The notes under the pieces were generated by a model. That model had not been told where the DNA came from. It made no database searches and saw only the letters and a list, made by a program, of their open reading frames with translations. Below are positions 25,795-34,499 of a DNA stretch of 51,246 bases, piece by piece. The DNA is from Pseudoalteromonas sp. HM-SA03 (lineage in GTDB: Bacteria > Pseudomonadota > Gammaproteobacteria > Enterobacterales > Alteromonadaceae): positions 1-51,246 of the forward strand of contig NZ_NSDG01000076.1 of assembly GCF_002289345.1 (NCBI RefSeq). The letters run 5' to 3'. Each line of letters begins with the position of its first letter. Position 1 is the first letter of the stretch. The position numbers and the translations under genes were made by a program.

Positions 25795-27043
25795 CGCCGA
25801 GTGGCGGCTTGGGGCTTACTGTACGCTGTTAACCATTAGCTGTACGGTTTTACTAACTTTACTGCTTCTGCAATTACAGCTTGAGGTAACGTGGGTAGCT
25901 GCCGTATCGGTGAGTGTGTTGGGGTTATTGGGCGGGTTACAAAAAATACTGTTGTCTCACCTTAAACGCATTGCCATGCGTGCTAATTGGCAGCTAGAAG
26001 CGATTGCACAAAGTGATTTTACTCAAACTATTAAGCCACATTATACAGCGGGCGTGGTAGCCGAATTTGAACAGCGCTTGCTGGCCTTAAGTGCACAGCT
26101 GCACAATCAAAAGCGCCGCTATCATAGTCAGCAGTTTATCATTTATCAGCTAATAGACAGCCTTAATACGCCTATTATGATGTTTGATGATAAGCTTAAA
26201 CTTGCTTATGCCAATGGTGCATTTGAGTCGCTTTATCATCGCCCTTGGTTAGAGTGTAAGGGAATAAGCGCGGCTCAGTTTGGGCTGGTGCAACAAGATA
26301 ATCACTGGCATTTTGCAGATACAGCACAGCAATCTCGGTGGCAACTACAAAGTAGTGAATTCTTTCAAGAGGATAAGCAGTTTTCTTTACTTGTCGCACT
26401 CGATATCACTAAGGCATTACGTAAAAAGGAGCTGGCTGCTTGGCAACACTTAATCCGAGTAATAAGTCATGAGATCCACAACAGTTTGACGCCCGTAAGC
26501 TCCCTAGCGCAAACCTTATTAGCAAGAGCAAAGGACGAAAAAGAGCAGCATGCGCTAAGTGTTATTGGTCAGCGTTGCCAGCATTTACAACAATTTGTGA
26601 GCCAATACGCCAAGGTTACGCAAACCCCAAGGCTAGATCGGGAGTCAGTCTCTATCATGCTGTTACTGTCTTCTGTTGCGGCGCTATTTGAGGATACCGA
26701 GATCCAAGTAAATTGCACCGTGAATACGCTCAATCTCGATAAAGCCTTAATTGAGCAAGTGCTGATTAACTTAGTTAAAAATGCCATTGAGGCCTGTGAT
26801 AAAAATACTGAGTTGACGCTACATGCTTATTATCAGCAGCAACAAGCGGTGATTGATATGCAAGACAATGGCCCGGGCTTTGCCAACCTAGATAACATGC
26901 TTACTCCTTTCTATTCCACCAAAGAAAGTGGGCAGGGAATAGGTTTAACCTTCAGTCGCACCATTGTGGAGTTACATGATGGACAACTGAGTTGTCACAA
27001 CACAGACTCAGGTGGATTAATAAAAATTACTTTGCCTTATTGA
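25772..27043 (+). CDS. Sensor histidine kinase with PAS-type sensor
   Basis: 423 residues from ATG 25772 (MALKHLASAEWRLG). Two adjacent N-terminal helices with almost no periplasmic loop (about 15-60), a PAS-like cytoplasmic domain (about 115-220, IYQLIDSLNTPIMMFDDKLKLAYANGAF), then HisKA with H-box VISHEIHNSLTPVSSL and HATPase motifs LVKNAIEAC, DNGPGF and GQGIGLTFSRTIV. The lack of an external domain suggests it senses the membrane or an intracellular signal. Overlap of 23 bp with the regulator indicates coupling. Its stop codon TGA is the first three bases of the Fur box at 27041. Confidence 0.92.
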   Translation: MALKHLASAEWRLGAYCTLLTISCTVLLTLLLLQLQLEVTWVAAVSVSVLGLLGGLQKILLSHLKRIAMRANWQLEAIAQSDFTQTIKPHYTAGVVAEFEQRLLALSAQLHNQKRRYHSQQFIIYQLIDSLNTPIMMFDDKLKLAYANGAFESLYHRPWLECKGISAAQFGLVQQDNHWHFADTAQQSRWQLQSSEFFQEDKQFSLLVALDITKALRKKELAAWQHLIRVISHEIHNSLTPVSSLAQTLLARAKDEKEQHALSVIGQRCQHLQQFVSQYAKVTQTPRLDRESVSIMLLLSSVAALFEDTEIQVNCTVNTLNLDKALIEQVLINLVKNAIEACDKNTELTLHAYYQQQQAVIDMQDNGPGFANLDNMLTPFYSTKESGQGIGLTFSRTIVELHDGQLSCHNTDSGGLIKITLPY

Positions 27044-27067
27044 TAATAATTATCATTAGCATATAAT
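27040..27067 (+). promoter_or_regulatory. Strong sigma-70 promoter with Fur box
   Basis: TTGATA (27040-27045), 16-bp spacer, TATAAT (27062-27067). The spacer region is overlaid by TGATAATAATTATCA (27041-27055), an exact match to the 7-1-7 Fur core TGATAATnATTATCA. A Fur dimer bound there would cover the -35 element and spacer. The predicted start of transcription is near 27074, giving a leader of about 28 nt to the ATG at 27102 with an AAGGAG ribosome site. Confidence 0.82.
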
Positions 27068-27101
27068 TAAAGTTCCTTCAAAACCTTGGCAAGGAGCTAC
27101 C

Positions 27102-27338
27102 ATGTTAGTCACTTATCTGTTGGCCTGCGGCTTTATCTTTATGGCGTATAGCTACTCCAAATCATTCAAACCACATGCACATACCAAGGCAAAGTTGGCG
27201 GTGTTATTGAGCGCGGGTTTAATCGCCGCGGCAAAATGGCAGGCGGGGTTGAGTTCAACCGTGGTATTTTTTGTTTTTGCAGTGTCTCTTGGGGTACTTA
27301 GCTTGTTTATCACCCTTGCACAGCCACAAAATCACTGA
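27102..27338 (+). CDS. Small membrane protein, predicted Fur-regulated
   Basis: A 78-residue protein with three hydrophobic helices: 2-16, about 28-46 and 50-72, and a basic linker SKSFKPHAHTKAK. I do not recognise the family with certainty; iron-repressed DUF3325-type small membrane proteins are similar in size and layout, but I would not assign it. It is preceded by a consensus promoter and Fur box and by a good ribosome site (AAGGAG). No siderophore or TonB gene follows within 3 kb, so it may act alone, for example as a small accessory to an iron exporter or reductase elsewhere. Confidence 0.75.
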   Translation: MLVTYLLACGFIFMAYSYSKSFKPHAHTKAKLAVLLSAGLIAAAKWQAGLSSTVVFFVFAVSLGVLSLFITLAQPQNH

Positions 27339-27490
27339 AAAATTACGCGCATTTAGAGCAACGCAGATCTTGTTTGCCTCAAAATAGGCGCTTTAAGGTA
27401 TAACGTGCGCAAGAAATTGTTACTAAAAAGCACACTTTTTCTTTACATCTCTTGTTAAGCTAGCGCAACTGGATTTATTTAGGAAAGGTA

Positions 27491-30304
27491 ATGCGAGCGC
27501 TACTGATAATTTTTGTTGCTTTTACTAGCTTTGGTTTACAGGCTAAGTGGCAAACCATCAAAACCGAAAACTTCAATGTGCATTATCCTCAGGCGCTTCA
27601 GCAATGGGCGTATTCTGCAGCAAATGAGTTGGAGGTAGTGCGAGATAAGGTGCTGGCACAACAAGGTAGAGCCTTGAGTGAGCGTGCTGATGTGATTATT
27701 TACGACCCAGAAAATGCGGCCAATGGCTTTGCACTACCCAGTACTGATAAACCAATGATGGCACTGCAAGCGACGCCGCCTCAAGCTGATTCCATCATCG
27801 CAAATAACACCAGTTGGCAGCAGTTGCTCATTTTGCACGAATATATTCATCTCGTTCATCTATCACAGCCTAGCCGTAATCAATGGCGACAGCACCTCAG
27901 AGATTGGCACGATATTACCGACTTGCTCGATGCGGTATTACCGCGTTGGGTCAGCGAAGGCTATGCTACCTTGCTGGAGTCTAGATTAACGGGACGAGGA
28001 CGTTTATACGACAACTACAGTGAGAGCATTGTGCGTTATTACGCGCAGCAAGGTGCATTACCGACCTATAGCGCTTTAGATAATGGCGACAAGTCTTACC
28101 TTTCCAATTCCATGGCATACTTAGTAGGCGTACGTTTTCTAGCATGGCTTGAGGATAATTACGGCGCACAGACGTTAGATGCAGTGTGGACAAGAGTGCA
28201 GGCGGTGGAATCTCGCAGTTTTGAAACCGCATTTAGTGGTGCTTTTGGAGCGCCAGCCAGCCAGTTATATCGTCGCTTTATTGTTGAATATAGCTACCAG
28301 GCCATGCAGCAAGAGCTAGCCTTAGTTCCGACACAGAGTGAGCTTTGGCAGCGGTTCGCGTATGCTGCTAGAGATATCGCGTTTTCTCCGGATGGCAGTC
28401 AGTTTTTGGTGGTAGAGCAAAACCGTAAACGCCAAGTCACACTTAATATCTACGAAAACAAAGAAAATGTAGAAGCCATTGAGCAATTTAATAAGCGCAA
28501 CGAAGCGATATTAAATGCCGATCCTAAAGATATTGTGGATATCGCACCTGAAGTCTTTCCAAAAAAGCGACTTGCGCAGCTTGATGCTCACAATTTTGCT
28601 GGTATCTATTACCCCCAATGGCTGAATGACAACCATATTTACTTCGTTGCAAAAACGCCGGCTGCAGACGATACCTTTATCAATGATTTGTTTGTCTGGA
28701 AAATCGGTACTGGAAAGCCTAAACAACTAACCGAAGGCGCGGGTATTCGTCGCTTTAGTATTGTTGATGCTAATACCGTTATTGCGGAGGTGTCCCGTTT
28801 GGGTTATTCACAGCTAGTGACTATGGAGTTGGGCTCAGGCAAACAAACGCCGATCACTACAAGTAAGCTTGGTGATGTCCATGACTTTCCGGTGCTCTCT
28901 AATAAAAAGACGACATTAGCCTATGTGCATGTTACTCCTAACAAACGCTGGCAACTTGTCGTTAAAGATCTTAGCCATGATGCAACCGAAATCGTCTACT
29001 TACCCAAGTCACATCAATACCTTTCGGGGTTAACTTGGTCTCATGATGATGACAAGCTGTACTTTATTTCTGGAGTCGCAGGCCACTTAGCGGTGATGCG
29101 TTATGACATGGCGAGTAAAATACTTGAAACCTTACCTGTGAGTGCTAAACCGCTTGAGCAAATTATTACCCATTCACAGCAGTTACTGGTGAGCTATGCG
29201 ACCCCTGAAGGGGTCAAGGTTAACAAAATAGTTGCTCCGGCTTGGCGCACCGTGAGCGTGTTGGAGCAAGTGGATGAGGCGGAACAAAAAGAGCTGCATC
29301 CCCATCAATTACCTGCGGCTAAGATAGATCAAACCGCGCTGCCCAGTTCTGATTATTCTATGTTCGAACAGTCTTATTCTGTCGCCTTATCAGGCGCATT
29401 AAATAGCGCCTCTTTTGATAGTTTGGGCGTGGCATTAAAAGGGCAGGATGTGCTGCGGCAACTTGCTTGGCAGCTTGGAGCCGAGAAAAGCATCAATAAT
29501 GGCGCGTTGATGGGCGCATTTGCCCAACTTGAATATCGTCATGAAAACTGGAAAACGACGTTTGATGCTGGATATCAAGAGCTAGAAGCGGATAAGCAGT
29601 CTCGCTCGCCACAAGCAAATACCCAGAATAAAAGCAGCTTTAAGCAATTTGCCTTGTCATCTAGCTATCGTTTTGGTGAAGCATTGAATTTCCTCGCTCC
29701 CGAATTGGGGGTTATTCGTGTGCAACATGGTGAAAAAGCATGGAGCGGCGGGCGTTACGGCTTTAACGGTCGTGCAATGTGGGATACGCAGCAGCATGGT
29801 GTAGCACTGCAAGTCTCTGCAGCTCAGTGGCTAGGTGAATTAGATGGTTTTGATTATCAGCTGAGCTTGTTTGCTAAAGCATGGCAAATTCCATTCTATG
29901 CATCGGTCGATAGCCGCTACAGCAGCAAATTGCCTCTATCTGTGGGTGGTGGAGCGCTTACCAGCACTAGTATTAGTAATAGTTTACACGCTGTCAGCGA
30001 ACCTATGTTGCCGCATCTATTTGCAACGGGAAGCCGCTATTTAGGCTATGAGTTTGCAACTTCATGGCAGCAGGGCAAACCTAAGTTATTTTATAAGCAG
30101 CATCAGTTAGATGGAGAAGTGATTGGGCAAAATTACGGTATTAAGATGCGCTTACCTTTGTCTCGAGTGATATTAGATGAGGCCGCTGATTTTGCTCCTG
30201 CCGGATTAACCGATCTACAGTTTAGTGCTGGAGTTGGTCGTATAGAGGGGCGCAACATGACCAATGAAAACCGTGTTTGGTTTAGTGTTTGGTATGAGTT
30301 GTAG
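27491..30304 (+). CDS. Exported HExxH metallopeptidase with beta-propeller and barrel-like C-terminus
   Basis: A 937-residue protein: signal peptide about 1-18; zinc-peptidase domain with HEYIH (around residue 116) and downstream WVSEGYATLLE (around 152-162), the gluzincin glutamate context; a middle region (about 290-630) with repeated SPDGSQ, PQWLNDNHIYFV and LTWSHDDDKLYFI motifs typical of TolB/WD40-like propeller blades; and a C-terminal part of about 300 residues with alternating aromatic strands, ending VWFSVWYEL, that looks like an outer-membrane barrel. I infer a surface-exposed peptidase anchored by a barrel. Ribosome site AGGAAAGG precedes ATG. It is followed by a strong hairpin. 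Confidence 0.78.
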   Translation: MRALLIIFVAFTSFGLQAKWQTIKTENFNVHYPQALQQWAYSAANELEVVRDKVLAQQGRALSERADVIIYDPENAANGFALPSTDKPMMALQATPPQADSIIANNTSWQQLLILHEYIHLVHLSQPSRNQWRQHLRDWHDITDLLDAVLPRWVSEGYATLLESRLTGRGRLYDNYSESIVRYYAQQGALPTYSALDNGDKSYLSNSMAYLVGVRFLAWLEDNYGAQTLDAVWTRVQAVESRSFETAFSGAFGAPASQLYRRFIVEYSYQAMQQELALVPTQSELWQRFAYAARDIAFSPDGSQFLVVEQNRKRQVTLNIYENKENVEAIEQFNKRNEAILNADPKDIVDIAPEVFPKKRLAQLDAHNFAGIYYPQWLNDNHIYFVAKTPAADDTFINDLFVWKIGTGKPKQLTEGAGIRRFSIVDANTVIAEVSRLGYSQLVTMELGSGKQTPITTSKLGDVHDFPVLSNKKTTLAYVHVTPNKRWQLVVKDLSHDATEIVYLPKSHQYLSGLTWSHDDDKLYFISGVAGHLAVMRYDMASKILETLPVSAKPLEQIITHSQQLLVSYATPEGVKVNKIVAPAWRTVSVLEQVDEAEQKELHPHQLPAAKIDQTALPSSDYSMFEQSYSVALSGALNSASFDSLGVALKGQDVLRQLAWQLGAEKSINNGALMGAFAQLEYRHENWKTTFDAGYQELEADKQSRSPQANTQNKSSFKQFALSSSYRFGEALNFLAPELGVIRVQHGEKAWSGGRYGFNGRAMWDTQQHGVALQVSAAQWLGELDGFDYQLSLFAKAWQIPFYASVDSRYSSKLPLSVGGGALTSTSISNSLHAVSEPMLPHLFATGSRYLGYEFATSWQQGKPKLFYKQHQLDGEVIGQNYGIKMRLPLSRVILDEAADFAPAGLTDLQFSAGVGRIEGRNMTNENRVWFSVWYEL

Positions 30305-30332
30305 ATAATCGCATAAGATTGCTATCAAATAA

Positions 30333-30350
30333 GCGGGGGCTAGCCCCCGC
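30333..30350. terminator. Bidirectional terminator palindrome
   Basis: GCGGGGGCTAGCCCCCGC is a complete 18-bp palindrome flanked by AT-rich sequence (AATAA on the left, ATATTATTT on the right), between convergent genes. Confidence 0.82.
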
Positions 30351-30381
30351 ATATTATTTGGTGTGGTATACAGCGCCGAGA

Positions 30382-32184
30382 TTAATTATGGTTCGCTATA
30401 ATCTGTAAGCCTGAGTAAGCATTGTAACCGCGGATCATCACCCAATAACGCCCAGCCCCTTCATTTAGGCTGCAAGACTCAGTATTACCAGAGCGATAAG
30501 GACGACAAGTCCAATTATTGGTTGTAGGCTCTGCGCCTTTTAGCACGTACATATCAGCATCACCAGTGCCACCGCTTGTATTGAATGTCACTGTATTCGT
30601 GCCTGCAGGGGCATCATAATAGAAGAATACCTCACTGTTTCTTGCTCCAGAAAGCCTCGTTTTTGCAACTCCCTTGATAAGCTTTTGCTCTTCACCTGGC
30701 AGCGTCACGGTGACTTGTTGTGTTGTTGACGCAGTGTCACCATTACTATCTGTCACGGTGAGCTCTACGGTATAGCTGCCAGAGTTTGTGAAGCTATGTG
30801 AAGCCTGCGTGCCTGAAGCGGATGCGCCGTCACCAAACTGCCAGCTGTGTTGTGAAATAGAACCATTTGGTGAACTAGAGCCTGAGCCATCGAAGCTGCA
30901 GCTTAGGTCATTACAGCTGTAAGTAAATAACGCAACAGGCAATGGATCGGTAGTGCCGTTATCACCAACAGGGATTTGGCCACCAAAGTGAGTAGAAACC
31001 TGAGGCCAAATTAAGCTAATTTTAGCACCTTTATTGGTACAGCCACCTAAGTGGTGTAGCGCAACAACATTATTGGTCGAGGCTGCAAGTACTGGTGAAC
31101 CTGATGAGCCACCAATAGTGTCGCAGTAATAGCCTATATCTGTACCAGTACCTCGGCCATTCGCCGTTGCTTGGTTAACAGAGCATAGTCCATTGGTGTC
31201 TTGATCAGACTCAATCGACAGCTCTTTAGGGTTACCTGAACCATGTTGAGGAATGTAAATACGCTCGCCCTGCGATGGATTACGCACGTCTAAGCCAAAA
31301 TAACCAAACGGTTGGGCCTTAGCGAAATCATTGATGGTAAACAGCGTATAATCTAGTGTGTAATCTGTTTTAAGGAAGTCTTTACCTGTGACCTTAACCA
31401 CCGTCTCGCGCTGGCTGCCGTTACAGCTCGTACTTTGATAGTTAAACCATACCTCAGTATTCGCCAGCTCCGATGCTGATCCCACACAGTGATTATTGGT
31501 AAACATGCGGTTATCTGCACCAACACGCCAACCCGTACATAAACCACTACCGTTCATAAGCAGTCTGGCGACTGGACGCGAGCGCTCGAATTCTACCGGA
31601 TGCGATTGCGCCCAGCACTGCACGTCTTTACGTTCCATTGCGCCACAAGTTGACATAGGCGTTACATCGGTCAAGCCCTCAACAGTTGCTTGCCCTTCAG
31701 TACCATGATAGTAAAAATCGATTTCTGGTGTTTTACCTACATTATCTTGGCCTGGAGTATATTCAATGATGACTTTATCAGCAGAGACGGACATAGCAGA
31801 AAACTGTTTAACGCCGTCATCGCCGAGGCTTGGATCAACAGTTGCTGCGCGGAGGTTTGCTTGGGTGTATTCATAGCGCTCGCCACTATCCTCCGAGCGA
31901 ACAACGAGTTTACCGCCGTTTGCAAGAGTGAGGTTTTTAAAGTGTAGTTTGATGTAGCTTGCATCTGGGTGTGAAACTGTTTGCACAATAGTTTGTGTAG
32001 ACGTTGAGGTGCTTGTAGCACTGTTTTGAGTAATAAGTGGAAGGTTTAGATCGTACTTTTTACCAATCATTGCTTTGCTAGCTTTGCTGGTATATTCCAT
32101 CATCTGAGCTTCCGTTAGTGGCGCTTGTGCCATCGCGATACCAGATGCTAAACCTAATGCTGTGACAAGAATGTGTCGTTTCAT
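30382..32184 (-). CDS. Secreted trypsin-like serine protease with PKD and PPC domains
   Basis: 600 residues from ATG 32184 with AAAAGGAAT as ribosome site; the longer frame to 32316 adds 44 unrelated residues. Signal peptide about 1-19 (ending AMA), propeptide-like region, then a trypsin-like domain with the catalytic triad in MFTNNHCVG (His, about 232), TLDYTLFTI (Asp, about 274) and GGSSGSPVLA (Ser, about 360). A PKD domain (about 420-500, FTYSCNDLSCSFDGSGSSSP and WQFGDGASASG) and a C-terminal PPC domain (YYDAPAGTNTVTF, DADMYVLKG, RYWVMIRGYNAYSG) follow. This is the architecture of secreted marine proteases exported by type II secretion, where PPC is often cleaved off. Confidence 0.92.
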   Translation of the reverse strand: MKRHILVTALGLASGIAMAQAPLTEAQMMEYTSKASKAMIGKKYDLNLPLITQNSATSTSTSTQTIVQTVSHPDASYIKLHFKNLTLANGGKLVVRSEDSGERYEYTQANLRAATVDPSLGDDGVKQFSAMSVSADKVIIEYTPGQDNVGKTPEIDFYYHGTEGQATVEGLTDVTPMSTCGAMERKDVQCWAQSHPVEFERSRPVARLLMNGSGLCTGWRVGADNRMFTNNHCVGSASELANTEVWFNYQSTSCNGSQRETVVKVTGKDFLKTDYTLDYTLFTINDFAKAQPFGYFGLDVRNPSQGERIYIPQHGSGNPKELSIESDQDTNGLCSVNQATANGRGTGTDIGYYCDTIGGSSGSPVLAASTNNVVALHHLGGCTNKGAKISLIWPQVSTHFGGQIPVGDNGTTDPLPVALFTYSCNDLSCSFDGSGSSSPNGSISQHSWQFGDGASASGTQASHSFTNSGSYTVELTVTDSNGDTASTTQQVTVTLPGEEQKLIKGVAKTRLSGARNSEVFFYYDAPAGTNTVTFNTSGGTGDADMYVLKGAEPTTNNWTCRPYRSGNTESCSLNEGAGRYWVMIRGYNAYSGLQIIANHN

Positions 32185-32363
32185 TGTTATTCCTTTTGAG
32201 TGTGTGGTTATCCAACTTGAGATAAAAAGTTGGGCGTCGTTCAATACCGAACCAAGCCTTGGGTGCACTGTAGAGCACGACCAGTTGGTGGTATTTTTTT
32301 TGAACATACACACCAAAATAGAAACAATAACGTATTTTGTAAAGTTTTATATATGTTATTTTA

Positions 32364-32387
32364 ACATAAGTTTTACTTAACTTATGT
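32364..32387. repeat. AT-rich inverted repeat
   Basis: ACATAAGTT (32364-32372), loop TTACTT, AACTTATGT (32379-32387): perfect 9-bp arms. It lies about 180 bp upstream of the protease start and 19 bp after the stop of the TPR lipoprotein gene on the minus strand, so it could be a weak terminator or an operator. Confidence 0.4.
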
Positions 32388-32405
32388 CATTCCTTGTTTT
32401 GTGAC

Positions 32406-33581
32406 TTATTTTATATCCTCATTACGAACCAATAATTGGTTCAACATGTTTTGCTTGGCGGTGTAGAGGTCTTTTTTGTATTGCTCTTTGGACTTAATGA
32501 CTGCTTGCTCAAAATATTCAAACGCGGTTTGGTATCTTTGCTCTAAATACGCAATTTTTCCAAGCTCGACATAAACTTCCGGCAAGTAATGATAATTCAA
32601 TAATAAAGGTTCAATAAGCTCTTTGGCTTTTTTATAGCGCTGTTGTTTTATATAGCTCGAAGCCAACGAGAGGGTGTCGAAAGGAGAGGTCGGGCTTTGT
32701 TCAAGCTCCGCGAGGATCATATTCTTGAGCTTAGGTTGGCTGCTGGGAATATAGTTAAGGTAATTGAGTAACAAGTTGGTGCTGGTGAGATGATTCTTGA
32801 AAGCATAATCGTATATGCGTTTTGCACCGTTTTTATCACCAATATGCTTATGTAAAAGTGCGGAGATATTGATAGCTTCAGGGTCTTTTGGAGCGTATTT
32901 TAACGCCGCTGATAACAACGAATAACTCATATCATAGTCAGCTTCTAGCAAGGCAGAAACAGCTAAGTTGGTATAAAACTTGGCGACTAAATCTTGATAT
33001 CGTGCATTGCCTGAGAACACGCTATCTTGCTCAGGGAAGTAATCAACAACAGTTCCGCTAAAGAAAAGTCTGTTATTTAGAGTTGCTAATTCTTCCTTTG
33101 GTGTAATTAGTTTTGTCTTAAAATGGCTTGATGTGAGTACGAAATGTTGATTTTTTTGATAGATTGGAAAGCTATCGACTTTGGCGTAACTCGTTTCAAT
33201 ACCGAGAATATTGGCATAGGCCTGAGATAAGACAGCTAGAGAAATGCAGTTTCCAGATTGTTGATTTAGCGAATCACTAGCTATCAATGTTTCGCCGTCG
33301 TAAGAAAAATGACCAATTTTTGCCTGAAGGAAATTACCAAGAATTTTGTCTTTGGTTACATTTTTACCTCTGAACCGCTCAGCATACGTTAATAAGGCTT
33401 CTGCTTCTTGCTTAGGTAAAGTAAAGATTTGTTGTTCTGAAGGGATTGGCTTTAGTGTAAAAAGAGCATGGTTGAATTGAGCAGTTACATCGACCTTCCG
33501 TTGTATTTCTGTTTTAGCAGTTTGAGTGGAATTGCAACCGCTCAAACCAATGCTTGTAAGTATAACGAGTAGCCACTTCAT
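32406..33581 (-). CDS. TPR lipoprotein with transglutaminase-like segment
   Basis: A 391-residue protein. The signal peptide ends in a lipobox, SIGLSGC (Cys16), so it is likely a lipoprotein. Residues about 60-170 include GNCISLAVLSQAYANILGI, a cysteine-containing pattern as in transglutaminase-like folds, and FVLTSSHFKTKL. The C-terminal half is TPR-like (YSLLSAALKYAPKDPEAINISALLHKHIG, RYQTAFEYFEQAVI). Function unknown; perhaps a scaffold or peptidase-like periplasmic protein. The 213-bp upstream gap is AT-rich with no clear operator. Confidence 0.75.
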   Translation of the reverse strand: MKWLLVILTSIGLSGCNSTQTAKTEIQRKVDVTAQFNHALFTLKPIPSEQQIFTLPKQEAEALLTYAERFRGKNVTKDKILGNFLQAKIGHFSYDGETLIASDSLNQQSGNCISLAVLSQAYANILGIETSYAKVDSFPIYQKNQHFVLTSSHFKTKLITPKEELATLNNRLFFSGTVVDYFPEQDSVFSGNARYQDLVAKFYTNLAVSALLEADYDMSYSLLSAALKYAPKDPEAINISALLHKHIGDKNGAKRIYDYAFKNHLTSTNLLLNYLNYIPSSQPKLKNMILAELEQSPTSPFDTLSLASSYIKQQRYKKAKELIEPLLLNYHYLPEVYVELGKIAYLEQRYQTAFEYFEQAVIKSKEQYKKDLYTAKQNMLNQLLVRNEDIK

Positions 33582-33793
33582 CCTAATTCCTTGTATTTAT
33601 TTATATACAGCTGTATTCCAGTCTTGCCATCTTTTCAAAGCTGGATGTTAGGCATCCAGTTGTATTTTAAAACTTAGCTCTTAAAATGCGCGCCTTCAAA
33701 AATAAAAACCTTAAAAATCATAATTTTACAAAGTGTTTTTAAGGGTTTTACAGCACTTTAACTTAGCAACAATTTAGACATTTGGAGTTGGCA

Positions 33794-34408
33794 TTGAGCG
33801 AGTATTTACCGATCGTTTCTTCTTTCGTTTTGATTTTAAGCTTTGTTCCTTTGATTAGGAAGATCCGTAAAAATCGTAGTGTATCAGGTGTCTCACTGTT
33901 AATGATGAGTTTTGGCGTTGCACAAAGCTCTTATTTTATTGCTTACAACGTCTTCTTTGAGCGTTTTTTTATGGTGCTGCCTTTCGCGATTACCGGCTCT
34001 TTAAGCGCACTTATTTTATATTATTTTATTCGCTACAACGCAAGTTCGAAGCAGCGTAATCAATTAGCACTCTTACTTGGTTTGTCGACGCTGCCATTTG
34101 GACTTTTATTGGCTAAAAATATTGAAGCTGCCGCGTTGCTCAATGCGTTAACTTACTTAGGGCTAGTGATGAGTTCAATTCGAGTTATGCCGCAGACCTA
34201 TAAAACAATTAAAAGCGGTGACGTCTCTAACTTAAGCGCTAGGTATTTCTCACTGCAGTTTTTAGCCGGAGGAATTGGATTGGCTGCTGAACTGAGCTTA
34301 GCTCATGTGAGTGTCGCTCACGTGTTGATGTTTGTGATGATTTTACTGACTAATGCCGCACAATTAGGCTGTATTCAGTACTATCGCTCTAAACCCGCTT
34401 TAGCTTAG
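33794..34408 (+). CDS. PQ-loop (SWEET-like) membrane protein
   Basis: About 204 residues and seven helices. Two PQ-loop/SemiSWEET-like repeats are seen: LSFVPLIRKIRKNRSVSGVSLLMMSFGVAQ near the start and VMPQTYKTIKSGDVSNLSARYFSLQFLAGG near residue 140. Such proteins move sugars or amino acids, or act as lysosome-type exporters; the substrate here is unknown. Only TTG codons are available at the start: 33782, 33788 and 33794. The last is chosen because GGAG at 33784-33787 lies 6 bp before it. It is convergent with the metalloprotease gene. Confidence 0.82.
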   Translation: MSEYLPIVSSFVLILSFVPLIRKIRKNRSVSGVSLLMMSFGVAQSSYFIAYNVFFERFFMVLPFAITGSLSALILYYFIRYNASSKQRNQLALLLGLSTLPFGLLLAKNIEAAALLNALTYLGLVMSSIRVMPQTYKTIKSGDVSNLSARYFSLQFLAGGIGLAAELSLAHVSVAHVLMFVMILLTNAAQLGCIQYYRSKPALA

Positions 34409-34422
34409 TGATATAGACAGAC

Positions 34423-34463
34423 AAAACGTTAAGGGCTAGCAAATTGCTAGCCCTTAACGTTTT
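34423..34463. terminator. Bidirectional terminator, 20-bp perfect arms
   Basis: An exact inverted repeat: arms 34423-34442 and 34444-34463 (ends AAAA and TTTT; core CGTTAAGGGCTAGC) with a single central base. It lies between the convergent PQ-loop and metalloprotease genes. Confidence 0.93.
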
Positions 34464-34499
34464 CGCTCATTTCACTCGCGTAATACAAAAATTTTCGAG

